64,000 bases of DNA from Halomonas halmophila (GTDB taxonomy: Bacteria > Pseudomonadota > Gammaproteobacteria > Pseudomonadales > Halomonadaceae), in NCBI RefSeq assembly GCF_006540005.1, contig NZ_BJOC01000011.1, positions 1-64,000 of the forward strand, read 5' to 3'. The notes under the pieces were generated by a model. The model was given only the letters and a program-made list of their open reading frames with translations. It searched no databases and was not told where the DNA came from. Positions 8,371-18,700 of this stretch are shown one piece after another. A program made the position numbers and the translations under genes. The stretch's first letter is position 1, and every line of letters begins with the position of its first letter.

Positions 8371-9141
8371 ATGCGTGAACCGACGGCCCGCTATCCAAGC
8401 CTTGCCGAACGTGTCGTCTTCGTTACCGGGGGTGGTGGCGGGATCGGTGCGGCCCTGGTTCAGGCCTTTCACCTCCAGGGGGCCAATGTCGCCTTCGTCG
8501 ATATCGACGACGCGGCAAGCCAGTCGCTGTGCCGTGAGCTCGAAGCGCAGACGGGTCACTCGCCCTGGTATCGCCACTGTGATATCCGCGATATCACGGC
8601 CCTGCAGACCATCATCGAGGAGGTGAGCAAGACCCTGGGGCCGATCCGCACCCTGGTCAACAACGCCGCCAATGATGACCGCCATGACTGGCGCGAGGTC
8701 AGCGTCGACTACTGGGACGAGCGCATGTCGCTCAACCTGCGGCCGATGTTCTTCACCAGTCAGGCGGTGGCGGAGCGAATGGCCGAATCCGGGGGTGGCT
8801 CGATCATTAATTTCGGCTCGATCGGCGTGCGCCTGGCGCTGGGCAATCTGCCAACCTACGTGACCGCCAAGGCAGCAGTGCATGGTTTGACCCGCAGCCT
8901 GGCGCGTGACCTGGGGGAGCGCAACATTCGCGTCAACACGGTAGTGCCGGGCTGCGTGCTTACCGAACGCCAGCTCGACAAGTGGATCGGCCCCGAGGAC
9001 GAAGCGCGCATTCAGCAGCACCAGTGTCTCAAGGTGCGCCTGACCCCGGAGCATGTCGCACCGATGGTGCTGTTCCTGGCGGCCGATGACAGCGCCCAGC
9101 TTACCGGCCACGAATTTTCCGTCGATGCGGGGTGGGGATGA
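8371..9141 (+). CDS. SDR-family sugar dehydrogenase (D-xylose 1-dehydrogenase-like)
   Basis: A 256-residue short-chain dehydrogenase. The cofactor loop is an unusual run of glycines, GGGGGIG (residues 20-26); catalytic Ser lies in INFGSIG and Tyr/Lys in YVTAK near residue 163. The segments NDDRH, YWDER and QCLK resemble, from memory, Caulobacter D-xylose 1-dehydrogenase and related aldose dehydrogenases, which oxidise C1 of a sugar to a lactone. It is the first gene of the operon, and its stop overlaps the ATPase start as ATGA, so it is co-translated with the importer. The expected role is oxidation of the imported sugar; which sugar is not shown. Confidence 0.82.
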   Translation: MREPTARYPSLAERVVFVTGGGGGIGAALVQAFHLQGANVAFVDIDDAASQSLCRELEAQTGHSPWYRHCDIRDITALQTIIEEVSKTLGPIRTLVNNAANDDRHDWREVSVDYWDERMSLNLRPMFFTSQAVAERMAESGGGSIINFGSIGVRLALGNLPTYVTAKAAVHGLTRSLARDLGERNIRVNTVVPGCVLTERQLDKWIGPEDEARIQQHQCLKVRLTPEHVAPMVLFLAADDSAQLTGHEFSVDAGWG

Positions 9142-10670
9142 TGAGTGCTCAGGACCAGCCGCGGTTGTCGGCTCGCCGTATTTGCCGCTCGTTCGGCCCC
9201 AACCAGGTGCTGTTCGATATCGATCTCGACCTCTATCCCGGTGAAGTTCACGCCCTGCTGGGCGAGAACGGTGCCGGCAAGTCGACCCTGGTGCGTATCC
9301 TCGCCGGCTATCTGAGTCCGACCCGGGGCGATGTCTGCCTCGATGGCGAGGTGCGCCATTATCGCGGCAGCGGTGAAGCCGAGGCCGATGGGGTGGTGAT
9401 GATCCACCAGGAGCTGGCGCTGGCCGAGCAGTTGAGCGTGGAAGAAAACATCTTCCTGGGACGCGAGCTGCGTCGCGGCCCCTTTCTCGATCACCACGCC
9501 ATGCGTGAACGCGCCAGCGAGACACTGGCCGAACTCGAAACGTGGGTCGACCCGCAGACCCGGGTCAAGGACCTGGGGACGTCCGATCAGCAGATGGTAG
9601 AAATCGCCAAGGCGATCACGCGTGACGTGCGCGTGCTGATCATGGATGAGCCCACGGCAGCGCTCACCGAACATGAGGTCTCCGTGCTGTTCGCGTTGAT
9701 TGAGCGGTTGCGCCAGCGTGGCGTGGCGATTCTGTATATCTCCCACAAGTTGCGCGAGATCGAGCAGATTGCCGACCGGGTCACGGTACTGCGCGACGGC
9801 CAGTTGATCGACAACGGGCGGATGGCCGGGCGCAGCAAGGAGGAGCTGGCGCGGCTGATGGTCGGGCGCGAGATCCACGACATGTACCCCGAACGCAGTG
9901 TGCTCGCCAGTGATGCGCCGGTGGTGCTGGAGGCGCGCGATATTGTCGTGCCCGGCGCCGTCCATGGGGCAAGCTTTACGCTGCGCCGAGGTGAAGTGCT
10001 GGGCTTCGGCGGGGTGGTAGGCGCCGGCCGTACGGCGCTTATAGAAGCGTCGCTGGGGTTGCGTGCCCGCCGCCAGGGGCAAGTGCTGCGCAACGGCCAG
10101 CCCGTGGTGCTGCGCAACCTGCGCGATGCGGTGAACCAGCGTATCGCCTATCTCACCGAAGACCGCAAGGGCAAGGGTCTGGTGCTCAACATGGGACTGC
10201 GTCCCAATCTGACCCTGCTCAACCTGCGTGCCTATTGCCATCCACTGATCGATCGGCGCCGCGAGGATCAGGCCTTTCAGGAAGCCATCGAGCGTTTCGA
10301 TATTCGCCTGCGAACCCAAGCGGATACCGCCGCCGAACTCTCCGGTGGCAATCAGCAGAAGCTGATGCTGGCCAAGGTCATGACCATCGATCCCGAGATC
10401 GTGATCATCAACGAGCCAACCCGCGGCATCGATGTCGGCACCAAGCACCAGATCTACCATTTCGTGCGTGAACTGACCGACGCTGGCTGCTCGGTCATCC
10501 TGATCTCCTCGGAGATGTCCGAGCTCATCGGCCTCTCCCATCGGGTTGCCGTGATGTGCGCCGGTGTGCTGACCGGGGTTCTCGAGGGCGAGCAGATCAA
10601 CGAACAGGAAATCATCCAGTATGCATCCGGGATCAAGGGGGTAGGAGTCGATGAACAGCGCCATGCCTGA
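9138..10670 (+). CDS. Sugar ABC transporter ATP-binding protein (CUT2, RbsA/MglA type)
   Basis: A 510-residue peripheral membrane ATPase with two fused ABC domains, energising uptake of a monosaccharide. Domain 1 has Walker [10 protein letters not shown] and Walker B LIMDEPTA; its signature reads TSDQQM, a weakened form. Domain 2 has a degenerate Walker A (GVVGAGRTA) with a good signature, LSGGNQQK, and [12 protein letters not shown]. This asymmetry is normal for the RbsA family. The ATG at 9138 overlaps the SDR stop (ATGA); ATG 9141 and GTG 9132 are alternatives. Its end overlaps the permease gene by 20 bases. Confidence 0.9.
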   Translation: MMSAQDQPRLSARRICRSFGPNQVLFDIDLDLYPGEVHALLGENGAGKSTLVRILAGYLSPTRGDVCLDGEVRHYRGSGEAEADGVVMIHQELALAEQLSVEENIFLGRELRRGPFLDHHAMRERASETLAELETWVDPQTRVKDLGTSDQQMVEIAKAITRDVRVLIMDEPTAALTEHEVSVLFALIERLRQRGVAILYISHKLREIEQIADRVTVLRDGQLIDNGRMAGRSKEELARLMVGREIHDMYPERSVLASDAPVVLEARDIVVPGAVHGASFTLRRGEVLGFGGVVGAGRTALIEASLGLRARRQGQVLRNGQPVVLRNLRDAVNQRIAYLTEDRKGKGLVLNMGLRPNLTLLNLRAYCHPLIDRRREDQAFQEAIERFDIRLRTQADTAAELSGGNQQKLMLAKVMTIDPEIVIINEPTRGIDVGTKHQIYHFVRELTDAGCSVILISSEMSELIGLSHRVAVMCAGVLTGVLEGEQINEQEIIQYASGIKGVGVDEQRHA

Positions 10671-11664
10671 CACCAAGCCAAGCGGCCGCAAACGCGCCTC
10701 CGTCGATATCATGACCTGGGGACCGTTCATTGCGCTACTGGCGCTGGCGGTGCTGGGGGTATTGATCAACCCGGCGTTCCTGGGGCTGGACAATCTCTCC
10801 AATATGCTCACCCGCAGCGCCTTTATCGGCGTGATCGCCATCGGCGCGACCTTCGTCATCACCGCCGGCGGCCTCGATCTGTCGGTGGGCTCGATGGCGG
10901 CCTTTATCGCCGGGGTAATGATCATCCTCATGAACAGCCTGGTCGAGCAGTTCGGAGCCGGCCTGACCACCGTGCTGTTTGGCGTGGGTGCCTCGCTGCT
11001 GCTCGGCCTGTGTGCGGGGTTCATCAATGGCGTGGTGACCACCAAGGGCAAGATCGAGGCGTTCATCGTCACGCTCGGCACCATGGGCATCTATCGCTCG
11101 CTGGTCACCTACCTCGCCGATGGCGGCACCCTGTCGCTGGACTGGGGAGTGCGCGATATCTACCGGCCCGTCTACTACGCGAGCCTGCTGGGAATTCCGG
11201 TACCGGTACTGGTGTTCCTGGTGGTCGCCGTGATCGGTTACATCCTGCTCAACCATACCCGTTTTGGCCGCTACTGCTTTGCCATCGGCTCCAACGAGAA
11301 GGTGGCCGAATACAGTGCCATCAGCGTCGATCGCATCAAGACCCTGACCTACATGCTGCAGGGCCTGTGCGTGGCGCTGGCGACCATCATCTATGTGCCG
11401 CGGCTGGGCTCGGCCTCGGGGGCCACCGGGGTGCTCTGGGAGCTCGAAGCGATCGCCGCGGTGATCATCGGTGGCACCGTGCTCAAGGGCGGCCATGGCC
11501 GCATCTGGGGCACGGTGGTGGGGGCGATCATGCTGACCATGATCGGCAATATCCTCAACCTCACCGATGCCATTTCCAATTATCTCAACGGCACGGTGCA
11601 AGGGATCATCATCATCGTTGCGGTGTACCTGCAACGTGCCTCGTGGAGGAAGTTGGCGCCATGA
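10651..11664 (+). CDS. Sugar ABC transporter permease (RbsC type)
   Basis: A 337-residue inner-membrane permease of the branched BPD_transp_2 family. Multiple hydrophobic segments run from residue about 25 to 330. The conserved permease stretches [11 protein letters not shown] (about 70-80) and [19 protein letters not shown] (about 270-290) are present. It forms the channel with the preceding ATPase, with which it overlaps by 20 bases, and the downstream periplasmic binding protein. Transport specificity comes from the binding protein and cannot be read here. Confidence 0.9.
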   Translation: MNSAMPDTKPSGRKRASVDIMTWGPFIALLALAVLGVLINPAFLGLDNLSNMLTRSAFIGVIAIGATFVITAGGLDLSVGSMAAFIAGVMIILMNSLVEQFGAGLTTVLFGVGASLLLGLCAGFINGVVTTKGKIEAFIVTLGTMGIYRSLVTYLADGGTLSLDWGVRDIYRPVYYASLLGIPVPVLVFLVVAVIGYILLNHTRFGRYCFAIGSNEKVAEYSAISVDRIKTLTYMLQGLCVALATIIYVPRLGSASGATGVLWELEAIAAVIIGGTVLKGGHGRIWGTVVGAIMLTMIGNILNLTDAISNYLNGTVQGIIIIVAVYLQRASWRKLAP

Positions 11665-11716
11665 GGCGCTCAACAGGCAGCAACACAACAAGCACAAGCA
11701 GCAGAGGAGCGTCACC

Positions 11717-12715
11717 ATGCCCAACAAGCGTCTGACAACGACAAGCCAGCCCCGCACCAGTGCGACCTTTACCAAGCGCACGCTTGCGGCCTTCGCCACA
11801 GTGGCGGCACTGGGGTTACCCACGCTCGCCATGGCCGAGGAGACCGTCATCGGGGTGTCGATTCCCGCCGCCACCCATGGCTGGACCGGCGGGGTCAACT
11901 ACCATGCCGAACAGGCCAAGAAGCGTCTCGAGGCGTTGTACCCCGACATCTCGATCACCATCAGCACGGCCGGCGGCCCGAGCGAACAGGCCAATGACCT
12001 CGAGGATCTCGTCTCGCTGCGCGGCATCGATGCGCTGGTGGTGTTGCCCTTCGAGTCAGGGCCGCTGACCGGACCGGTGCGCCGAGTCAAGGAATCCGGG
12101 GCGTTCGTCACCGTGGTCGACCGAGGCCTCGAGCAGGAGGGCATTGAAGACCTCTACGTGGCCGGCAACAACCAGGAGATGGGCCGGGTCTCCGGCCAAT
12201 ACATTCGCCAGAAACTCGATGGGCAGGGTGACATCGTGGTGCTGCGCGGCATTCCCACGGTGATCGATGACGAGCGCGTGCAGGGCTTTCAGGAGGCTCT
12301 AGAGGGTTCTGATATCAACATTCTCGACATGCAGTATGCCAACTGGAATCGCGATGATGGCTTCGAAGTCATGCAGGACTTCCTGACGCGCTTCGACAAC
12401 ATCGACGCGGTGTGGGCCCAGGATGACGATACCGCCCTGGGCGTGATCGCGGCGGTGCGCCAGGCCGAGCGTGAGGATGAAATGTTCATCATCGGCGGTG
12501 CCGGCATGAAGGGCATCATCAAACGCGTCATGGAGGGTGATGAACTGGTGCCGGCCGATGTGCTCTACCCACCGGCGATGATCGCTACGGCTATGGATCT
12601 CACCGTGCAGAACTTCGTCTCCAACGGTCCAGTCGTCGGCGAATACATCCTCGGCTCGCCGCTGATCACACCGGAGAACGCCGAGCAGTACTACTTCCCC
12701 GATTCACCGTATTGA
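11717..12715 (+). CDS. Periplasmic sugar-binding protein (type 1, CUT2 importer)
   Basis: A 332-residue substrate-binding protein. The N-terminal signal peptide has basic residues, a hydrophobic core and a cleavage site after LAMA (about residue 39). The mature part has the two-lobed type 1 periplasmic-binding fold, with GVSIPAATHGW at the start and the hinge and ligand elements WAQDDDTALGV and IIGGAGMKG. The start at ATG 11717 follows GAGGAG at 11704-11709; an upstream extension in the same frame overlaps the permease gene and has no signal sequence. A 12-bp hairpin follows the gene, probably balancing expression of the binding protein against the rest of the operon. Confidence 0.9.
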   Translation: MPNKRLTTTSQPRTSATFTKRTLAAFATVAALGLPTLAMAEETVIGVSIPAATHGWTGGVNYHAEQAKKRLEALYPDISITISTAGGPSEQANDLEDLVSLRGIDALVVLPFESGPLTGPVRRVKESGAFVTVVDRGLEQEGIEDLYVAGNNQEMGRVSGQYIRQKLDGQGDIVVLRGIPTVIDDERVQGFQEALEGSDINILDMQYANWNRDDGFEVMQDFLTRFDNIDAVWAQDDDTALGVIAAVRQAEREDEMFIIGGAGMKGIIKRVMEGDELVPADVLYPPAMIATAMDLTVQNFVSNGPVVGEYILGSPLITPENAEQYYFPDSPY

Positions 12716-12723
12716 TCGACGCA

Positions 12724-12753
12724 CGCGGATGGGCGTCAAGACGCTCGTCCGCG
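12724..12753 (+). other. Intercistronic hairpin after binding-protein gene
   Basis: CGCGGATGGGCG (12724-12735) pairs with CGCTCGTCCGCG (12742-12753) in a 12-bp stem with two wobble pairs and a 6-base loop. No T run follows. Such hairpins after binding-protein genes commonly protect the upstream mRNA or partly attenuate downstream transcription; this role is inferred. Confidence 0.6.
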
Positions 12754-12794
12754 CCCTGATACCTGCTACCCGGTAACCCATCGGAGAGCCCAAT

Positions 12795-13850
12795 ATGCAA
12801 ACCATCAAAGGGCCGGCACTGTTTCTTGCCCAGTTTGCCGGTGACGAAGCCCCTTTCAACAGCCTCGACAGCATTGCCGCCTGGGCGGCGGAGCTGGGCT
12901 ACAAGGGGGTACAGATTCCTAGCTGGGATGCACGCCTGATCGACCTGAAGCGGGCCGCCGAGAGCCGTACCTACTGTGACGAGATCAAGGGAACGCTGGC
13001 GGAACATGGCGTCACATTGACCGAACTCTCCACCCATCTGCAGGGCCAACTGGTCGCTGTGCATCCGGCCTACGACGAGGTCTTCGACGGCTTCGCGGCC
13101 CCCGAGGTGCGTGGCAATCCCAAGGCCCGCCAGGCGTGGGCCGTGGAGCAATTGATGCTGGCCGCCAGGGCCTCGCAGAACCTCGGCCTGACGGACCACG
13201 GCACCTTCTCGGGCTCGCTGGCCTGGCCGTTCCTCTACCCTTGGCCGCAGCGCCCCGCCGGGCTGATCGACAGCGCCTTCGATGAACTGGCCAAGCGCTG
13301 GCGACCGATCCTGGATGCCTTCGACGAGGCCGGGGTGAATCTTTGCTACGAGATCCATCCCGGTGAGGACCTGCACGATGGCATCACCTTCGAGATGTTT
13401 CTCGAACGGGTCGGCCATCACCCGCGCTGTCACATCCTCTACGATCCCAGCCACCTGATCCTGCAACAGCTCGATTACCTGGGCTTTCTGGATGTCTACC
13501 GCGACCACATCCAGATGTTTCACGTCAAGGATGCCGAGTTCAATCCCAGCCCCAAGCAGGGTGTCTACTCCGGCTATCAGTCCTGGACCGAGCGGGCAGG
13601 GCGCTTCCGCTCGCTGGGCGACGGCCAGATCGACTTCAAGTCGATGTTCTCGTGGATGGCGGCCAACGACTATCACGGCTGGGCGGTGCTGGAGTGGGAG
13701 TGCTGCCTCAAGCACCCGGAGGTCGGGGCCCGTGAAGGCGCGGCCTTCATTCGCGACCACATCATCCAGGTCACCGAGCGGGCCTTCGACGATTTCGCCG
13801 ATGCCGGCGTCGACGAGGCGACCAACCGCCGCCTGCTGGGCCTCGGCTGA
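12795..13850 (+). CDS. Sugar phosphate isomerase/epimerase family protein (TIM barrel)
   Basis: A 351-residue member of the xylose-isomerase-like AP-endonuclease-2 TIM-barrel family (IolE/IolI-like). Probable metal-binding residues are in CYEIHPGED (about residues 186-194), YDPSHL (about 217) and the WEWECCLKHPE segment near residue 300. Family members isomerise, epimerise or dehydrate keto sugars; several process 3-keto sugars made by partner Gfo/Idh dehydrogenases. Here it sits 29 bases before such a dehydrogenase, which supports a joint pathway. The exact reaction cannot be deduced. The ribosome site is GGAGAG at about 12783. Confidence 0.85.
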   Translation: MQTIKGPALFLAQFAGDEAPFNSLDSIAAWAAELGYKGVQIPSWDARLIDLKRAAESRTYCDEIKGTLAEHGVTLTELSTHLQGQLVAVHPAYDEVFDGFAAPEVRGNPKARQAWAVEQLMLAARASQNLGLTDHGTFSGSLAWPFLYPWPQRPAGLIDSAFDELAKRWRPILDAFDEAGVNLCYEIHPGEDLHDGITFEMFLERVGHHPRCHILYDPSHLILQQLDYLGFLDVYRDHIQMFHVKDAEFNPSPKQGVYSGYQSWTERAGRFRSLGDGQIDFKSMFSWMAANDYHGWAVLEWECCLKHPEVGAREGAAFIRDHIIQVTERAFDDFADAGVDEATNRRLLGLG

Positions 13851-13879
13851 GGAATCGAACCACTGAGGGATAGAACGAC

Positions 13880-15043
13880 ATGAGCCAACATCACGATACG
13901 CCGCGCCGGCTGCGCCTGGGCATGGTCGGCGGCGGCCAGGGTGCCTTCATCGGCGGTGTGCACCGCATCGCCGCGCGCATCGACGACCACTTCGAGCTGG
14001 TAGCCGGCGCCTTCGCCTCCGATGCGGAGCGTAGCCGGGCGGCCGCCGCGGAACTGCAGGTGGCCGAGGAGCGCGCCTACCCCGACTACCGCGCCATGGC
14101 CGAGGCGGAGAGCCAGCGCCCGGATGGCATCGACGTGGTTGCCATCGTCACTCCCAACCACCTGCATTTCGACGTGGCGAAGGCCTTTCTCGAGGCTGGC
14201 ATCCACGTGATCTGTGACAAGCCGATGACCACCACCCTGGAGGATGCCCGGGAGCTGGAAGAGCTGGTCGAGCGCAGCGGGCTGTTTTTCGGCCTGACCC
14301 ACAACTACTCGGGCTACCCGCTGGTGCGTCAGGCGCGCGATATGGTCGCCGCCGGCGAACTTGGCGAGCTGCGGGTGGTGCAAGTCGAATATCCCCAGGA
14401 CTGGCTGTCGACGCGCCTGGAGGACAGCGGCGTCAAGCAGGCCGAGTGGCGAACCGACCCGCAGCGCAGTGGCCCGGCCGGTTGCCTGGGCGATATCGGC
14501 ACCCATGCCTATCACCTGGCGCGCTTCGTCACCGGGCTCGAGCTCGAGTCACTGGCGGCGGACATGCACACCTTCGTCGAGGGGCGCGTCCTGGATGAAA
14601 ACGTGCACATGATGCTGCGCTTCAGGGGCGGCGCGCGGGGCATGTTGTGGTCGAGTCAGGTGGTGCCGGGCAACGAGAACGGCTTGAAGCTGCGGGTCTA
14701 CGGCAGCCAGGGCGGCCTGGAGTGGCACCAGGAAACGCCCAACCGACTGTTTCATTCGCCGCTGGGTGAGCCATCGCGCATCCTGACGCGCAATGGCCCG
14801 GGCCTCGGTGAGGCCGCGCTTGCCGCATCACGCATTCCGCCGGGGCATCCCGAGGGCTATCTGGAAGCCTTCGCCCAACTCTATACCGATTTCGCCGAGC
14901 AGATTCGCGCTCACCAGGCGGGGCGCCAGGCCGCGCCACTGGCCGCCAATACCCCGGGTGTGACGGATGGCGTCGATGGTCTGGCATTCATCACCCGCGC
15001 GCTGGCATCGTCCGCCGCTGGAGGTGGCTGGGTGGATATGTGA
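13880..15043 (+). CDS. Gfo/Idh/MocA-family oxidoreductase
   Basis: A 387-residue NAD(P)-dependent dehydrogenase. The Rossmann motif [12 protein letters not shown] lies at residues 13-24. The usual EKP catalytic-lysine motif is read as CDKPMTT near residue 113. The substrate-binding motif GDIGTHAYH lies around residue 205. These enzymes oxidise secondary hydroxyls of sugars, inositols or glycosides. With the isomerase just upstream and the ABC importer it completes a catabolic operon; oxidation of a sugar at C3 is the most common chemistry for such pairs, but this is inference. An imperfect hairpin at 15088-15121 may end the operon. Confidence 0.87.
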   Translation: MSQHHDTPRRLRLGMVGGGQGAFIGGVHRIAARIDDHFELVAGAFASDAERSRAAAAELQVAEERAYPDYRAMAEAESQRPDGIDVVAIVTPNHLHFDVAKAFLEAGIHVICDKPMTTTLEDARELEELVERSGLFFGLTHNYSGYPLVRQARDMVAAGELGELRVVQVEYPQDWLSTRLEDSGVKQAEWRTDPQRSGPAGCLGDIGTHAYHLARFVTGLELESLAADMHTFVEGRVLDENVHMMLRFRGGARGMLWSSQVVPGNENGLKLRVYGSQGGLEWHQETPNRLFHSPLGEPSRILTRNGPGLGEAALAASRIPPGHPEGYLEAFAQLYTDFAEQIRAHQAGRQAAPLAANTPGVTDGVDGLAFITRALASSAAGGGWVDM

Positions 15044-15087
15044 CACTTTGGCTCGTCCATGCCCCTGAGGCCTTGATATGCCCCGCG

Positions 15088-15121
15088 ACCAACCCTGCCG
15101 GTTAGCCGAGGTGGGGTTGGT
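15088..15121 (+). terminator. Possible terminator hairpin at end of sugar operon
   Basis: ACCAACCC (15088-15095) and GGGTTGGT (15114-15121) form a perfect 8-bp inverted repeat with a GC-rich loop. It lies 44 bases after the Gfo/Idh stop. The trailing sequence TTCATGC has no strong T run, so termination may be weak. Confidence 0.4.
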
Positions 15122-15139
15122 TCATGCAAGGAGTCGTCA

Positions 15140-15646
15140 GTGTCCCGAACAACTGTGTCCATATCGCGCTGTACCTGCGGAGCAGTCGAGCTCGAAGTGA
15201 CCGGCAGTCCCATCCTGGGCGCGGCCTGTCATTGTGATGACTGTCAGGCGGGCGCGCGGCAGGTTGAGCAGCTGGACAATGCGCCGTCCATTCTGGACGC
15301 GGCGGGCGGTACTCCCTATCTGCTTTACCGCAAGGACCGCGTGCGCTGCCCGCGAGGCGACGAGCATCTCGTCGAGTACAAGCTCAAGAGCACCTCGCCC
15401 ACCAGCCGGATCGTCGCCGGTTGCTGCAATACCTTCATGTACCTCGACTTCCAGCGAGGCCACTGGCTCTCCATGCACCGGGCGCAGTTCGTCGAGGCCA
15501 ACTGGCCACTTCAGGCGCGCATTCAAACCCGCTTCAAGCCCGAGGGCAGCACCATGCCCGATAACGTGCCCGCCTACTCGGCCTACCCGTTCAAGCTGAT
15601 CGGCAAGCTCGTGGCGGCACGTCTCGCCATGCTGTTCAAGCGTTAG
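15140..15646 (+). CDS. GFA/CENP-V-like zinc-binding family protein
   Basis: A 168-residue protein with the Cys pattern of the glutathione-dependent formaldehyde-activating (GFA) family: RCTCGAVELEV near residues 10-20 and CHCDDCQ near 30-36, followed by GCCN near residue 95. The fold binds zinc. Many GFA-family proteins have no proven formaldehyde activity, so function is open; the C-terminal part differs from the canonical enzyme and resembles the family often named DUF6151. The GTG start at 15140 is supported by AAGGAG at 15128-15133. It stands alone between the sugar operon and hsdR. Confidence 0.7.
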   Translation: MSRTTVSISRCTCGAVELEVTGSPILGAACHCDDCQAGARQVEQLDNAPSILDAAGGTPYLLYRKDRVRCPRGDEHLVEYKLKSTSPTSRIVAGCCNTFMYLDFQRGHWLSMHRAQFVEANWPLQARIQTRFKPEGSTMPDNVPAYSAYPFKLIGKLVAARLAMLFKR

Positions 15647-15777
15647 AACGGAGGCCGCTGACAGGTTCAACGACTGGCCCTCGAGGCCCATGAGTGGCAG
15701 GCTAAATCATTGTTCGGTCAGTCGTTCGCAAGAGACAGTGGCCACCGCCAGGAAACACTTATCGTCAGGGAATGCGC

Positions 15778-18700
15778 ATGGCTGGGGAACCGGGACATAA
15801 GGAACGTCATAAGCAGTCGCATAATTTCGGCTTTCTTGCACAGCACGACCCTGTGTTTCTGGAGCTTGCGGCCAGCGCCGAACGGGCTTTCTCGCATGAT
15901 CCCAACACCACCCTGATCAAGCTGCGCCAGTTCGGTGAGGCCGTAGCACAAGACATTGCTGCCAGGCTGAACATCCAGCTGGAAGCGCGAACCGGTCAAC
16001 AGGAACTGCTGTATCGTATCGATGGAGCGCTGGGGCTCGATCCCACGGTACGCGAGCTGTTCCATACCCTGCGCATCGAGGGCAACAAGGCTACCCACCA
16101 GTTCCGTACACAACATCGTGAGGCCATGGGGGGTCTCAAGGTCGCTCGCAACCTGGCGGTATGGTTTCACCGCGCCTTTGCCGACTCGGATTTCAAGGCC
16201 GGTGCCTTCAAGCCACCCGATGATCCCAGCCAGGAACTGCGTGACTTGCAGGCCGAGATGTCGCGTCTGCGCAGTGAGCTGGCAAGTGCCTCCGAGCAGG
16301 CCGAGGCGCAGCGCCGCCTGGCCGAGCTGGAGTCGCGAGAGAAGACCGAATATGCCGAGCTCGCCGAGGCCATGGACGCAGAGGCCCGGCAACTGGCCAA
16401 GCAGTCTCGCGACCAGCAGGCCGAACTGGAAAGGCGTGAGCGTGAGTTCAAGCAGCGCCTGGCCGAACAGCAACAGGCCCAGGCTGATGGTGACGCGTCT
16501 CAGGACGGTGCCACACAAGGGCCGGAGCGTGCCCGGCTACGCCAGGCCAACCGTGCGCTGAACGAACAGTTGGGGATGGATGAAGAACTCACGCGGCTAT
16601 TGATCGACCAGCAGTTGCAGGAGGCCGGCTGGGAAGCCGATACCCAGTTGCTCAGTTGGAAGCAGGGAGCCCGCCCCGAGCCTGGCAAGCATTGCGCCAT
16701 TGCCGAATGGGAACTGCCGAGTGGCGAACGCGCTGATTATGTGCTGTTCCATGGCCTGGTTCCCATCGCTGTGGTCGAGGCCAAGCGACAGAACGTCGAT
16801 GTAGCCGGCAAGCTGGGGCAGGCGGAGCGTTATGCCCGTGGATTCAACGAACAAGGACTGGCACAAGGCGCCAGTGGGCAGGGTAGTCTGGAGCCCGCCT
16901 GGCGGCGGGAAGGCCGTACCGTCGCCTGGCCTGACGACCAGGAGGGCCACTTCGGTGTTCCCTTCGTTTTTTCCTGCAACGGCCGGCCTTATCTTCCGCA
17001 GTTGGCAGAAAAGTCCGGCATCTGGTTCCGCGACGTACGCGACCCGGGCAACCTCGCCAGGGCCTTACCGTGCTTTCACAGCCCGGATGGGCTGCTCGAC
17101 CGCCTGACTCGCAGCCGGGCGGTATCTGAACGACGCTTGCGCGACGAAAGCTTCAGCTATCTGGGGTTGCGCGATTATCAGCAACGGGCCATCAGCGCCG
17201 TCGAGGGCGCGCTGGAAAGCGGCGCGCAGCGCGCCTTGCTGGCCATGGCCACCGGCACCGGCAAGACACACACCATCATCGGCCTGATTTACCGTTTCCT
17301 GAAAGCCGAGCGCTTTCGTCGCGTACTCTTTCTGGTAGACCGTCAGGCACTGGGCCAGCAGGCCCTCGATGCGTTCGATGAAGCGCAGCTGGAGCAGAAC
17401 CATACGCTCTCGCAGATCTATAATATTGCCGAGCTTGGCGACATGGCCGCCGAGGCCGAGACCCGGGTGCAGGTCGCCACCGTGCAGGCCATGTCGCGAC
17501 GCCTGTTCATGGCCGATGAACCACCGCTGGTGGATACCTATGACTGCCTGATCATCGACGAGGCCCACCGCGGCTACACGCTCGACCAGGAGATGACCGA
17601 GGGCGAGCTGGAGACGCGCGATGCCGGCCAGTATCTCTCACGCTATCGCCGCGTCATTGATCACTTCGATGCCGTCTGCATCGGCCTGACGGCGACACCG
17701 GCCAAACACACCAGCGAGATCTTCGGCCGTCCGGTGTTCACCTATTCCTATCGCGAGGCGGTGGCCGACGACTGGCTGATCGACCACGAGCCGCCGATCC
17801 GCTACGAGACCCTGCTCAGTCGCCATGGCATTCATTTCGACAAGGGCGAAGCCGTCAGCCGTATCGACGCGCGCACCGGCGAGGTCGAAAGTGCCGAGCT
17901 GGAAGATGAGCTTGATTTCGGCGTGGAAGCCTTCAACCGCCGCGTGGTGGCCCCGGAGTTCAATCGGGTGGTGTGCGAGCAGCTGTCGCGCGAGCTGGAC
18001 CCCTTCGGCGAAGAGAAAGCCTTGATCTTCTGTGCCAACGACCTGCACGCCGATATGGTCAAGCGTCTGCTCGATGAAGCCTTTCATGCCCGATATGGCA
18101 AGAGCTACCGCCAGGCTGCCGTCGCCAAGATCACCGGCAAGGCCGACAAGGTCAACGACCTTATCCGTCGCTACAAGAACGACAAGTATCCCAATATCGC
18201 AGTGACCGTGGATCTGCTGACCACCGGCATCGATGTTCCCAGCATCTGCCATCTGATCTTCATGCGTCGGGTGAAGTCGCGCATTCTCTATGAGCAGATG
18301 ATTGGCCGCGCCACTCGTCGCTGTGACGATATTGGCAAGACGGTCTTCCTGATCTACGACCCGGTGGACCTGTACGCCTCGCTGGCCGGCGTCAATACCA
18401 TGCAGCCGCTGGTCAAGGACCCTCATATCACCCTGGAGCAGCTGCATGCCGAACTCACCGATCCCGAACAGCGGGCGCGGGCACTGGAGGCGCCGGGGCA
18501 GCGCGAAGGCCAGAGCCATGCCGATGACGTGCTCGATCAACTGAGCCAGAAGCTGATGCGGGTCATGCGGCAGGCCACCAAGCAGGCGGAAACCCGCGAC
18601 GATGTGCGTCAGACACTGCAGCAACTCGAGGAGCAGTGGGATGTCGCTCCCGACAAGTTGCACCAACATCTGCACCAGCTCGGTCCGCAGGCGGCGGCCG

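Noticed and set aside
9012-11090. 692-codon open frame antisense to the sugar transporter genes
   Set aside because: It covers the SDR, ATPase and permease genes on the opposite strand and has low-complexity His/Gln-rich composition typical of shadow frames.
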